A DNA stretch of 33,486 nucleotides. Origin: an uncultured Clostridia bacterium (GTDB lineage: Bacteria > Bacillota > Clostridia > Christensenellales > UBA1242). This document shows positions 7,017-14,780 of this stretch, one piece after another. Within the stretch, counting starts at the first letter, position 1. Each line of letters begins with the position of its first letter. Where the stretch lies: contig CALWKI010000031.1 of NCBI GenBank assembly GCA_944381235.1, forward strand, positions 1 through 33,486, written 5' to 3'. The translations under genes were made by a program, and so were the position numbers. The notes below the pieces were generated by a model. That model worked only from the letters and a program-made list of their open reading frames with translations. It was not told the DNA's origin and did not search any database.

Positions 7017-8189
7017 ATGGATAAAATCAAAATAGCAATGTTTACTGACAGCTTCTTCCCTGTTTGGGGCGGGAGAGAACGAGTTATACACGAATGTATG
7101 TCTTGCCACATAAAAAGACATGACGCTCGTCTTTTTTGCTTTAAGTTGAAAGGAAAAATTGAAGGGTACGAAGATAAAGACCTTCCCTACCCTGTTTATA
7201 GTTGTAATAGTCTAAAGGTTGGCAGAATTGAGTATCTTTCCTTGCCAAATCACAGCTTTAAAAAAGAGGTTGAAAATTTCAAACCTGATATTATTCATGT
7301 CCAAACAAAATACGGACTAATGAATTACGCCTTGAAATATGGAAAGAAGCACAAAATACCAGTTGTAACGTCAGTTCATACAATTTACCCTATTGTCTAT
7401 CAACAATTAAAGTTTAAGCCAATTATTAATTTTGCAATAAAGCGTGTGATAAAAATACTTAACAAATGCGACGGAATAGTTACAGTGTCAAAACTGGCAA
7501 AAGAGATGCTTGAGAGTGCAGGTGTTAAAAATGCAATTTTGGTCATTAAAAATGGCATTGAGATAAAGAATTATAACTTTAATGAGGACACAAAAAAGCA
7601 AATAAGGCAAAAATATAATATTAGTGATGACGCCTTTGTAATGCTTTTTTGCGGATATTTAGACGAAAGAAAAAATATTTTATTCCAACTAGAATGTATG
7701 AGTGAACTTAAAAAAAAGTATGATAATTTTGTATTTATACTCGCAGGAGATGGTGCGCAGAAGGAAACGCTCAAAAATTATGTAAAAGGCCATAACTTAG
7801 AAAATAACGTTATTTTTACAGGTTTCATATCAAGTCAAGAAGAATTATATTCATTATATTATGCGGCTGATTTATTCTTTTTTACATCTTTTTCGGACAG
7901 TGACGGCTTAGTAGTCGTTGAGGCAGCACTTAACAAAACCCCTAGCCTTGTACTTGAAGGTATGGCAAGTTGCGAAAGAATTACAAACAATTTTAATGGG
8001 TTTATTGAAAAGGATAATAGCGTAGAAGTTGCCGATCGCATTTTTGACTTAATAAATGATAAGGAGACTTTAAATAAGGTGTCAAATAACGCCTATCAAA
8101 CCATTCCTAAAAGCTGGGACGAGGTAAGCCTAATGTATGAAGAGTTTTATGAAAAAATATTAAAAGAATATAAAAACAAGCTAAAATAA
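7017..8189 (+). CDS. GT4-family glycosyltransferase, probable glycolipid synthase
   Basis: A 390-residue GT-B fold retaining glycosyltransferase of the GT4 type. Visible motifs: FTDSFFPVWGGRERV (acceptor loop), HVQTKYGLM, TSVHTIYP, VTVSKLAKEML, IKNGIEIKNY and FTGFISSQEELYSLYYAADL. In the nucleotide-sugar EX7E motif the first Glu appears as Asp (SDSDGLVVVEAAL), a conservative change. Resemblance to diacylglycerol alpha-glucosyltransferases, and its position 2 nt behind the UgtP-like gene, suggest that the two enzymes build one glycolipid in sequence. That coupling is inferred from context. A Shine-Dalgarno-like AAAGG overlaps the end of the first gene. Confidence 0.88.
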   Translation: MDKIKIAMFTDSFFPVWGGRERVIHECMSCHIKRHDARLFCFKLKGKIEGYEDKDLPYPVYSCNSLKVGRIEYLSLPNHSFKKEVENFKPDIIHVQTKYGLMNYALKYGKKHKIPVVTSVHTIYPIVYQQLKFKPIINFAIKRVIKILNKCDGIVTVSKLAKEMLESAGVKNAILVIKNGIEIKNYNFNEDTKKQIRQKYNISDDAFVMLFCGYLDERKNILFQLECMSELKKKYDNFVFILAGDGAQKETLKNYVKGHNLENNVIFTGFISSQEELYSLYYAADLFFFTSFSDSDGLVVVEAALNKTPSLVLEGMASCERITNNFNGFIEKDNSVEVADRIFDLINDKETLNKVSNNAYQTIPKSWDEVSLMYEEFYEKILKEYKNKLK

Positions 8190-8239
8190 AAAAACAAACA
8201 ACCTTTTAGCCATATGCCATAAAGTTAACAAAATACAAA

Positions 8240-8261
8240 AGCACGCTTTTAAAAGCGTGCT
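8240..8261. repeat. Perfect 22-bp palindrome
   Basis: AGCACGCTTTT followed directly by its reverse complement, 50 nt past the glycosyltransferase stop. No T-run follows, so it is not a standard terminator; it may stabilise the 3' end or bind a protein. Confidence 0.6.
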
Positions 8262-8380
8262 CATAGGCTGTAAAAAACTAAACTTTAACATACAAAACAT
8301 ACTAAATATATAAAATTTAATTTTTTAATCAGTATATATTGCGTACAATAAAGTTTAAATTTGAATTTGTCTTTACTCTA

Positions 8381-8411
8381 AAAACTAAATCCTAACCGAT
8401 TTAGTTTTTTT
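8381..8411. terminator. Bidirectional terminator between converging genes
   Basis: AAAACTAAATC (8381-8391) pairs with GATTTAGTTTT (8398-8408) around CTAACC, followed by a T-run on the plus strand and flanked by A residues that give a T-run on the minus strand. It separates the glycosyltransferase operon from the leftward dehydrogenase gene. The rest of 8190-8501 holds only the 22-bp palindrome. Confidence 0.8.
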
Positions 8412-8501
8412 ACACACCTAAAATATAAAAGCCATTATACTTCATATATGCTTTTTGCAACCAAATTAATAAATCATTACTACCCTTAACATTCGCCTTT
8501 T

Positions 8502-9419
8502 TTATTGCAGCAAAAACACTCTACCCATATCTTCATCAATAAGTTGACATAATTTAATGGCGAGAGTATATGCTTTTTTACATTCGTCTTCATTTATTCC
8601 TGATAGTCTCTTTTTTTGAGGATTTCCCCAAATATCAAAGTGCTTTGGACCTATCCACTCTTCACCTACTTTTGTTTCGTCAAATAAACCTTTAATTATC
8701 GACAGACTTGCGCGTTTTGGCGAATTAAACATTATCTTCATTGGAAGTTTTATCACCGCCCGGATAACTTTTGGGAAATTCCTTGTAATGTTCGTTGGCG
8801 TGACGCCCGGATGCGTCAAACTAAAACTAACATTAGGCTCATTTTTAAAAAGTTCTATTAATGCACACATGAGCATACGTTTAGAATTACCGTAAATCTT
8901 CATTTTTTTAGTCTCGCGTGAATAGTCAATGTCGTTTTCGTTTAGTGTTGCAAGTTTATAGGATATGCTTCCAACATCAACCACTTTTTTTAAATTTGAA
9001 AACTTAATTTTGTCAATTAAGTTTATGGCTATATAAAAAGGTGAAATAAAATTCGTTCTAAATTCCTCGAGATATCCTTCTTCGCCTTCCCGCCTTTTAA
9101 CATGGTATACCCCAGCATTTAATATTAGTGCGTCAATTTTGCTTATTTCTTTTAACTTTTGTACTCCCTCTCTTACACTTTTATAATTACTTAAATCAAT
9201 CGGAATTTGAGTAACTTCTACGCCCTCACGAATCTTTTTTAATTCTTCAATTAATTTATTCCCTTTGCCTATATTTCTATCAAGTAAAATAATGCTAGCA
9301 CGAAGTTCAACTAGATTTTTTACAATTTCAACTCCAAGCCCGCCTGTACCACCCGTAATTGCAATAACATTGTTCGCTAAGTCATGCGTATTTTTCTCTA
9401 ACCACTTTGATATACTCAT
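8502..9419 (-). CDS. Short-chain dehydrogenase/reductase
   Basis: A 305-residue classical SDR oxidoreductase. ITGGTGGLG (about 20-28) is the Rossmann TGxxxGxG cofactor loop and NAGV the structural motif. The catalytic set is VGSIS with the active Ser and YGNSK for the Tyr-x3-Lys pair. Asp-Arg (LLDRN) after the second strand suggests NADP(H) could be accepted, but this is uncertain. Overall pattern resembles the retinol dehydrogenase or protochlorophyllide reductase-like group; the substrate is unknown. A TATAAT box ends 8 nt before the ATG with TTGAGA 16 nt further up and no Shine-Dalgarno, predicting a leader of 1-2 nt. Confidence 0.92.
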   Translation of the reverse strand: MSISKWLEKNTHDLANNVIAITGGTGGLGVEIVKNLVELRASIILLDRNIGKGNKLIEELKKIREGVEVTQIPIDLSNYKSVREGVQKLKEISKIDALILNAGVYHVKRREGEEGYLEEFRTNFISPFYIAINLIDKIKFSNLKKVVDVGSISYKLATLNENDIDYSRETKKMKIYGNSKRMLMCALIELFKNEPNVSFSLTHPGVTPTNITRNFPKVIRAVIKLPMKIMFNSPKRASLSIIKGLFDETKVGEEWIGPKHFDIWGNPQKKRLSGINEDECKKAYTLAIKLCQLIDEDMGRVFLLQ

Positions 9420-9427
9420 ACATAAAC

Positions 9428-9455
9428 ATTATACCAAATCTTATTAAATTCTCAA
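9428..9455 (-). promoter_or_regulatory. Promoter of the SDR gene, predicted leaderless
   Basis: TTGAGA (9450-9455), a 16-nt spacer and consensus TATAAT (9428-9433) on the minus strand, 8 nt from the ATG. Confidence 0.75.
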
Positions 9456-9622
9456 AATTAAAAATGTCTCTAATTTAGACTTTTAAAATAAAATATTAAT
9501 AGACAAAGAGCAATTTCAAAAAAGTTTTTAGAATCTTAATAAACTTTTTATAAAAATAATTAAACTATTTATTCTTTGAACAAATTTAAAAGTCTTTTAA
9601 AAAAATTTATTCAGTAAAAAAT

Positions 9623-9934
9623 CTAATTTTCTTTTCTAAGTAAAGTTGCGATGGCTAGTTTCTTTTCATTTGAAACATTTTTCATAGATTTTATAAGTTC
9701 CATATCTTGTTTATAAGAATTGATATCGTGGTAAAAAAATTCTTCCTCCGTCATACCGCACGCGTCTATTATGTTAAGTAGCGCGTCAAGACTTGGCAAA
9801 AAATCTTTGCCATTTTCAAGTCTATTTATATATCCCTTGTTAAGTCCCGCAAGTTCAGAAAGCGCCTTTGCAGAAAGTCCTGCGTTATGCCTTGCAATTC
9901 CTATCCTCTCTATTATTTCTTCTCTACTTAGCAT
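9623..9934 (-). CDS. XRE-family helix-turn-helix regulator
   Basis: A 103-residue protein with an N-terminal Cro/C1-type helix-turn-helix: GLSAKALSELAGLNKGYINR followed by LENGKDFLPSLDALLNIIDA (about residues 18-57). The rest is a short charged tail with no ligand domain. It probably binds DNA as a dimer; targets are unknown. GAGG lies 5 nt before the ATG. A TATGGT box at 9950-9955 with a weak TTGTGT 19 nt upstream could be its promoter. It is divergent from the lipoprotein gene at 10253, separated by 318 nt, which would be a natural place for its operator. Confidence 0.88.
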   Translation of the reverse strand: MLSREEIIERIGIARHNAGLSAKALSELAGLNKGYINRLENGKDFLPSLDALLNIIDACGMTEEEFFYHDINSYKQDMELIKSMKNVSNEKKLAIATLLRKEN

Positions 9935-10252
9935 AAATACCTCAACTTTACCATACCTAAGTTAAAAATTAATTACACAACTTAATCCTTTTTTAATTTT
10001 AAATAAAAGTTTAATCAAATTCACAAAATTGCGATGTAACATACGCAAACTTTAAAGATTATTATTGTTAAATTACCACATTTTTTCTCTTTAACTTGGC
10101 TATAACTAAAATTATAGTCATTTTTTGTAGCAACTATACTTACAAAACACATTAAAATATTTGTTTTCACTACATTGTATATGATTTTATTTGATTTTTG
10201 CTAAGTGATATGCTATCATTAGATAGTTCTTAAGAAAAAAGGAGATAAAAAT
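9935..10252. other. 318-nt divergent intergenic region with an orphan hairpin
   Basis: Besides the promoters of the flanking genes it holds a plus-strand terminator-like hairpin: GGCTATAA (10098-10105) with TTATAGTC (10112-10119), then ATTTTTT. No rightward gene precedes it, so it could end a short RNA or act as an attenuator-like element above the lipoprotein gene. I see no convincing promoter for such an RNA. Confidence 0.45.
10191..10219 (+). promoter_or_regulatory. Promoter of the lipoprotein gene
   Basis: TTGATT (10191-10196), a 17-nt spacer and extended -10 TGCTATCAT (TATCAT at 10214-10219). The roughly 26-nt leader contains AAAAAAGGAG ahead of the ATG. Confidence 0.7.
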
Positions 10253-11188
10253 ATGAGAACAAAATTTAAAGTTAGTATTTTAAGTATGCTCGCCATTGTA
10301 TTTACTTTTGCTTTTGTCCTTGTTGGATGCGGCGATTCAAAGACAAGCGGCGAAACAATTAGCCTAACTGAAGCAAAGACCCTAATCGTTAGCGCTCTCG
10401 CAACTGATGACAACCCAGACAACAGAAGTATTTTTGCAAAGTTTGGGAAGACACAAGCGGTTGCTGAATCATCTGAAAAAGTACATAATAGTTCAGTCAG
10501 CATGAATGCTCAGTACGAATACTCAAATGGCACTCTTCAAAAAGTTTTACTTGACTTTTCCATTTCATTACCTGTTGAAAATTTAAGCACTACAATAAAA
10601 GAATATTCAACAGATATAAACAAGTTTTATAGATACTCAAATGATGAGAATAATGGACTAATAATTGTCGAACAAGATTTTCCAAATCTCGATAACTGGA
10701 CAGGCTTTTTAGACGGAAATATACCAGTCACCATAATGTACTTACTCATGTACGAAAGTTTATTTACTGACGATGCTTTTGAAAATGTATATAATAGCGT
10801 TACAAAAATAAATACTTCTTCAGGCTACAATATAGCGTTAACCATGAATTATGAGGGCTTTTTAAGAACTACCCTTAGAGCACTTACTGCAACAGAGGAT
10901 GAATTTAACCTTATATGGGAAAACGGATATCAACCACAATTAGACGCTATGGGGGATTTGATTAATAGTCTTGGAACATTTCAAGCCATTTTAGAATTTA
11001 ATAATAACAATCAAATAGCTAACCTAAAGTTAATTAATCATATCTCGGGACAAACAACTTCCCCATCTGACCCTTCTGCATCTTTTAACACTTTCGAAGA
11101 AATGACCATTTCACCTTATACTGGCGAAATCACCGAGCCACAATGGGTAACTGATTATCTTGCTGAACAAAGCCAAGCACAAGAATAA
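10253..11188 (+). CDS. Lipoprotein of unknown function
   Basis: A 311-residue exported lipoprotein. Its N terminus has Lys/Arg residues, a hydrophobic core and lipobox LVGC (Cys25), then GDSKTSG. The mature region contains polar stretches suggesting a beta-rich fold (for example QYEYSNGTLQKVLLDFSISL) and ends in a Gln-rich tail. It resembles the broad class of Clostridia surface lipoproteins that lack a named domain. It has a good promoter and AAGGAG, and is followed by its own terminator at 11273, so it is a single-gene unit. It lies divergent from an XRE regulator that may control it. Unrelated in visible sequence to the lipoprotein at 1597 apart from the signal peptide. Confidence 0.88.
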   Translation: MRTKFKVSILSMLAIVFTFAFVLVGCGDSKTSGETISLTEAKTLIVSALATDDNPDNRSIFAKFGKTQAVAESSEKVHNSSVSMNAQYEYSNGTLQKVLLDFSISLPVENLSTTIKEYSTDINKFYRYSNDENNGLIIVEQDFPNLDNWTGFLDGNIPVTIMYLLMYESLFTDDAFENVYNSVTKINTSSGYNIALTMNYEGFLRTTLRALTATEDEFNLIWENGYQPQLDAMGDLINSLGTFQAILEFNNNNQIANLKLINHISGQTTSPSDPSASFNTFEEMTISPYTGEITEPQWVTDYLAEQSQAQE

Positions 11189-11272
11189 AAATTTAAAGAT
11201 AATATTACAAAATTTATATAAAACCCATTGCATTACAAAAAACGATCTTTCAGACTTAAAATACAAAAAAAG

Positions 11273-11305
11273 TAGTTAAGGGAATTACCTCTTAACTATT
11301 TTTTT
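11273..11305 (+). terminator. Terminator of the lipoprotein gene
   Basis: TAGTTAAG (11273-11280) pairs with CTTAACTA (11291-11298), extended by a GG/CC pair, then seven T (11299-11305). Confidence 0.75.
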
Positions 11306-11399
11306 ATCTTTAAAATTATATTGTGCTTACAAAAATATAGGTTCAAATTATTTTTAAACAAAAAAACACAAAAAAATATAAAATATTTATAAAAAGTTA

Positions 11400-11431
11400 T
11401 TGACTTATTAAAAGTGATTTGCTAATATAAT
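11400..11431 (+). promoter_or_regulatory. Promoter of tRNA-Asn
   Basis: TTGACT (11400-11405) is followed by TAATAT at 17 nt (11423-11428), overlapping a consensus TATAAT at 20 nt (11426-11431). A small AAAGCAT/ATGCTTT hairpin lies in the leader before the tRNA. Confidence 0.65.
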
Positions 11432-11460
11432 AAAGCATTGTAAAAGATGCTTTTAAGTAA

Positions 11461-11535
11461 TCCTCGATAGCTCAACGGTAGAGCACTCGGCTGTTAACCG
11501 ATAGGTTGTTGGTTCGAATCCGACTCGGGGAGCCA
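11461..11535 (+). tRNA. tRNA-Asn(GTT)
   Basis: A complete cloverleaf with encoded CCA. The acceptor stem is TCCTCGA/TCGGGGA with one U-G pair. The D arm is GCTC-AACGGTA-GAGC, the anticodon loop CTGTTAA has GTT at 11493-11495, and the T arm is GTTGG-TTCGAAT-CCGAC. Discriminator G and CCA end at 11535. The top pair of the anticodon stem (27-43) is a C-U mismatch, the only irregular pair. A 10-bp hairpin with T-run follows 5 nt downstream. Confidence 0.97.
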
Positions 11536-11537
11536 AA

Positions 11538-11645
11538 TTGATAACTATGTGAATCATAGTTATCTTTTTGTTTTATATAGAGTACGAACCAACAAACGTA
11601 GTAAGAGCCATATGGCAAACGTAAGCCGGGCTCTTCTAGGTACTA
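11538..11645. repeat. Structured tandem repeat, copy 1
   Basis: The unit consists of the tRNA terminator hairpin, CGAACCAACAA (11585-11595), and a nested stem AAGAGCC (11603-11609) with GGCTCTT (11629-11635) enclosing GGC/GCC. TAGTA and TACTA, then CGAACC and GGTTCG (11648-11653), can close it further. CGAACCAACAA is the exact reverse complement of 11506-11516 in the tRNA T-arm. Copy 2 lies 124-125 nt downstream. Confidence 0.8.
11540..11574 (+). terminator. Terminator of tRNA-Asn
   Basis: GATAACTATG (11540-11549) pairs perfectly with CATAGTTATC (11555-11564) around TGAAT, then TTTTTGTTTT. It is also the first part of the tandem repeat unit. Confidence 0.88.
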
Positions 11646-11661
11646 AAGGTTCGAGTGTAAT

Positions 11662-11770
11662 TTGATAACTATGATTCACATAGTTATCTTTTTGTTTTAT
11701 ATGAGGGTGCGAACCAACAAACGTAGTAAGAGCCATATGGCAAACATAAGCCGGGCTCTTCTAGGTAATA
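11662..11770. repeat. Structured tandem repeat, copy 2, ending in poly(A)
   Basis: Near-identical to copy 1 from CGAACC to CTAGGTA (11710-11767), with one substitution in the central loop. Its terminator-like hairpin (11664-11688) is the exact reverse complement of that in copy 1: same stem, loop ATTCA instead of TGAAT, and again TTTTTGTTTT behind it. It ends in an 18-nt A-run (11770-11787) bounded by CTAGG on both sides. No coding frame is evident. Confidence 0.8.
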
Positions 11771-11879
11771 AAAAAAAAAAAAAAAAATAACTAGGATTCA
11801 TCACTTATTTTTTTATATAATTGTCAAAATTTATGACGAGTTCTTAAAAAAATATAGTTTGACGCCACAATGCAACACT

Positions 11880-13667
11880 CTATTTTTTATTTTCTTTTGA
11901 TAATTTTTCTAGCAAAGTTAGTCTATTATTAAAATAGTTAAAGGCGACATCAAAAGGTTCTGTTGTTGTCAAATCAACTTTCACTATTTTAAGAAGATTT
12001 AATGGCGTATCACTGCAACCAGAACTTAAAAATTTTTTATAGTCTTCAACGCTTATCTTCCCTGTCCTTAGATTTTCCACAATATTTATTGCACTTATTA
12101 GCCCTGTTGCGTATTTATACACGTAATACGCTCTATAAAAGTGTGGAATTCTACTCCACTCAAATTTCACTTCGTCAAAAATTTTAACCTTTTTACCAAA
12201 GAATTTTTTTACTAAATCAAGATATAAATCATTTAAAATTGATGATGAAACATCAAGATTGTCTTCAACCTTTTTATGAACTTTATCCTCAAAATCGGCA
12301 AACATAGTTTGTCTAAAAACAGTTGCATAAAAGTTTGACAAAAACTCATTTAAGTAAAATATTTTTTCATTCTTATCATCTGTACAATTTAGCATATGGT
12401 CATTTAATATTGTTTCATTAACTGTACTTGCAATTTCCGCGAGAAAAATGGTATATCCCGCATTAAAACTACTTTGAGCCTTACTTGACAAAACACTATG
12501 CATTGCGTGTCCGAGTTCGTGTGCAAGTGTTGAGACATCATTTGATGTTCCCATAAAATTAGTGAATACTCGAGGTGTCTTTTTAGTCGCCATAGTCTCA
12601 TATGCCCCACTAACCTTACCCTCGTTTGGATATACGTCAATCATTCTATTTTCAGCCATATACCTAATGTAGTCTGTGTAATCTTTGCCTAAAACTGACA
12701 GCGCGTCACACACAATATTTATAGCAGATTCAAAAGAATATTTTTTATTACTTACAAAAGGATTATAGTAAATATCGCTTAGTTTAAACTTTTTTAACCC
12801 AAGTAATTTTCTTTTCACCTCAAAAAATTTTTGATTTAGGCACAAATTCTTCTCGACATTTTCTAGTAACATCTCATAAACAATCTTATCTACTTCCTCA
12901 TAAAAAAGTGCAGAATCTAAAACTGAATCAAACTTTCTTGCACGCGCATAAAAAACGTCCTTTTTTACATTCCCAAGGTAGTTAGTAGATAAAAAATTAT
13001 TGTATCTTCCATAAGCACCTTGAAGTTCCTTATATGCGTTTTCGCGCAAGACTTCATCTTTATCTCTTAAATAAAGACTTGCTAAACTTTGATTCATTGG
13101 AAGGAGTTTTCCCTTAGCATTTTTTACCTTGTTAAATTTTAAATCCCCACCTTCGAAATTAGTATGATTTTCCTTAAAAGCATCTTGGTAAGAAGAACTT
13201 TGCGACAAGATCTCCTCACACTCTCTTGACAAAATATGTTCTTTTTCACGCACTACATCTTTTAGCATCTTTGAATAGTCTTTAAAGTCAGGGTCATTTA
13301 TAAGACTAATCAAAAACTCATTATCAAGCAAACTTAACTGTGGCTCTACAAACGAAGTCAAAACATTTTGCTCTGTCAGTTTTGCAGTAACCTTATTAAG
13401 TCTTGCCATAGATTTTGTATTAGTTACATCGGTGTCCCTAACACAACTTGCATAAATGTACAATGCTTCAAGTTTAATTGACAACCCCTCGAGCGTTTTA
13501 AATAATGCTAAAATATTTGATTTGTTATTCAACTTACCGTCAAAGTAGGCTATCCCTTTGACCTCCTGTGAATACTCATTATACACCTTTTCCCATTCGT
13601 TTTCGTCTTTAAAATAATCACTAAAGTCCCATTTAAATTTCTCTTCAATCTCGTTTCTTTTTTTCAT
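11880..13667 (-). CDS. pepF: Oligoendopeptidase F (M3B zinc metallopeptidase)
   Basis: A 595-residue cytoplasmic M3 metallopeptidase that cleaves short peptides of roughly 7-17 residues. The zinc motif HELGH is at residues 383-387, followed by AMHS. The downstream ETILNDHML region holds the third zinc ligand Glu, and the C-terminal IPHFYRAYYVYKYATG block is characteristic of PepF. Length matches the family. GGGAGG is 5 nt before the ATG at 13667; the in-frame GTG two codons earlier overlaps that Shine-Dalgarno and is rejected. It starts 22 nt after the permease gene and is probably translated from that transcript. The minus-strand T-run from 11787 downwards, after a weak AAATAA/TTATTT stem, may terminate it. 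Confidence 0.95.
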   Translation of the reverse strand: MKKRNEIEEKFKWDFSDYFKDENEWEKVYNEYSQEVKGIAYFDGKLNNKSNILALFKTLEGLSIKLEALYIYASCVRDTDVTNTKSMARLNKVTAKLTEQNVLTSFVEPQLSLLDNEFLISLINDPDFKDYSKMLKDVVREKEHILSRECEEILSQSSSYQDAFKENHTNFEGGDLKFNKVKNAKGKLLPMNQSLASLYLRDKDEVLRENAYKELQGAYGRYNNFLSTNYLGNVKKDVFYARARKFDSVLDSALFYEEVDKIVYEMLLENVEKNLCLNQKFFEVKRKLLGLKKFKLSDIYYNPFVSNKKYSFESAINIVCDALSVLGKDYTDYIRYMAENRMIDVYPNEGKVSGAYETMATKKTPRVFTNFMGTSNDVSTLAHELGHAMHSVLSSKAQSSFNAGYTIFLAEIASTVNETILNDHMLNCTDDKNEKIFYLNEFLSNFYATVFRQTMFADFEDKVHKKVEDNLDVSSSILNDLYLDLVKKFFGKKVKIFDEVKFEWSRIPHFYRAYYVYKYATGLISAINIVENLRTGKISVEDYKKFLSSGCSDTPLNLLKIVKVDLTTTEPFDVAFNYFNNRLTLLEKLSKENKK

Positions 13668-13689
13668 ATTCACCTCCCAAAAGACTTAA

Positions 13690-14685
13690 CTAAAATAAAT
13701 TTACAATCACTCCAAGCAGCACCCCAAGAGCGTAAAGTGAAATAAGTATTAGTACATTTTCTTTAACATTTTTATTTAATTTAAAAAGTAGCACAAGAGC
13801 AATGCCTGAGTTAACACAAAGCCCTGCTATGCAAGAACCAAGTGAAATTCCTCCTACCAAAAAAAGTTCAGTAATAATAACCGACGCCGCACAATTTGGG
13901 ATAAGTCCAACAAGGGCAACAATGAAAGGTTGAAAGAATCCAGTCGACATCATAAAATCTGCAATAACATTTTGCCCCACAAATTCAATTAACAAACCAA
14001 AAATTATGTTAATAATTAAAATAAAGGCAAAAATTTTTAATGAGTGCAAAAGTGGGTGTAAGAAAATGTGTGAAATTTTACTCTCGTGACTATGCTTTAA
14101 ATCATGGTGACAACACCCCTCTATCACCTCATCACTATGCTCGTCTCTCTTAGCGTTAGTATTTTCTTTTTCTTCTTGAGTTGTTGACATTTCGACTACT
14201 TTGGTCTCTTTCTCATTTGAAACTAATAAATTCTCACTATTTGTAGTGTGGTTTACCATACTAATCGCTTTATTTTCTTGTTTTTTTCTAAAAATTGCGT
14301 CTATAAGTAATCCTACCACAATGGCGTACACAAATTTAATGCCAATAATCAAAAACAAATCTAAATAACTACTTGAATTTGACAAAAGAATTGGTAATGC
14401 CTCATCACTTGTCGCAATATAAATTGCCATAAGTGAACCAAGCGTAATAAGTTTCTTACTATACAGGTCTGTAGCAACAACCGAAAATCCACATTGCGGA
14501 ATAATACCAAACCCTGCACTAACAACTGGCGCTAGCTTACTTTTTAAAAGTTTACTAGTCTTATATTTTGTTAAAATCTTTTCCTCTAGTAATTCTATTA
14601 CAAGATAACATACAAATATTATAGGCAGAGTAATAATTGATTCTAAAAATGCGTGCCATATTACGTGTAAAATCTCTTCAAACAT
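13690..14685 (-). CDS. ArsP_2-type putative heavy-metal exporter with His-rich loop
   Basis: A 331-residue polytopic membrane protein with two homologous halves. Each half has a Gly-x-Ile-Pro-x-Cys signature: GFGIIPQCGFSV in the N half and GLIPNCAASV in the C half. YIATSDEALPIL follows the first. This matches the putative 10-TM heavy-metal exporter family often annotated as arsenic efflux or manganese transporter; substrate is not established. The central cytoplasmic-looking loop is charged and contains EGCCHHDLKHSHESKISH, a likely metal-binding Cys/His cluster. The frame is open to a TTG at 14712, but the ATG at 14685 lies 7 nt after a TATTAT box, giving a leaderless start. It heads an operon with pepF. 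Confidence 0.82.
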   Translation of the reverse strand: MFEEILHVIWHAFLESIITLPIIFVCYLVIELLEEKILTKYKTSKLLKSKLAPVVSAGFGIIPQCGFSVVATDLYSKKLITLGSLMAIYIATSDEALPILLSNSSSYLDLFLIIGIKFVYAIVVGLLIDAIFRKKQENKAISMVNHTTNSENLLVSNEKETKVVEMSTTQEEKENTNAKRDEHSDEVIEGCCHHDLKHSHESKISHIFLHPLLHSLKIFAFILIINIIFGLLIEFVGQNVIADFMMSTGFFQPFIVALVGLIPNCAASVIITELFLVGGISLGSCIAGLCVNSGIALVLLFKLNKNVKENVLILISLYALGVLLGVIVNLF

Positions 14686-14692
14686 ACAGCAT

Positions 14693-14721
14693 ATAATAAA
14701 CCTTTTACTCAAATTAGTAAA
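14693..14721 (-). promoter_or_regulatory. Promoter of the permease-pepF operon, predicted leaderless
   Basis: TTTACT (14716-14721), a 17-nt spacer and TATTAT (14693-14698) on the minus strand, with 7 nt to the ATG at 14685. Confidence 0.6.
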
Positions 14722-14738
14722 GAAATTTTTAACCTCTC

Positions 14739-14768
14739 TTTACAAAATTTGATATGATATGATATAAT
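14739..14768 (+). promoter_or_regulatory. Promoter of the 349-residue orphan gene (short leader)
   Basis: TTTACA (14739-14744), an 18-nt spacer and TATAAT (14763-14768); 12 AT-only nt separate it from the ATG at 14781, leaving no room for a Shine-Dalgarno. It is divergent from, and close to, the permease promoter. Confidence 0.6.
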
Positions 14769-14780
14769 AAAATATATAAT

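Noticed and set aside
6591..7121. A 176-codon leftward frame.
   Set aside because: It is antisense to the end of the UgtP-like gene and the start of the GT4 gene, both strongly supported; composition is that of a shadow frame.
8240..8261. The 22-bp palindrome as the glycosyltransferase terminator.
   Set aside because: No T-run on either side; the hairpin at 8381 is a much better terminator.
11510..11670. An integration (att) site at the 3' end of tRNA-Asn.
   Set aside because: Only a short GGTTCGA match to the tRNA end recurs, and no integrase or foreign cargo lies beside it.
13668..13673. GTG at 13673 as the pepF start.
   Set aside because: It overlaps the GGGAGG Shine-Dalgarno; the ATG at 13667 has proper spacing.
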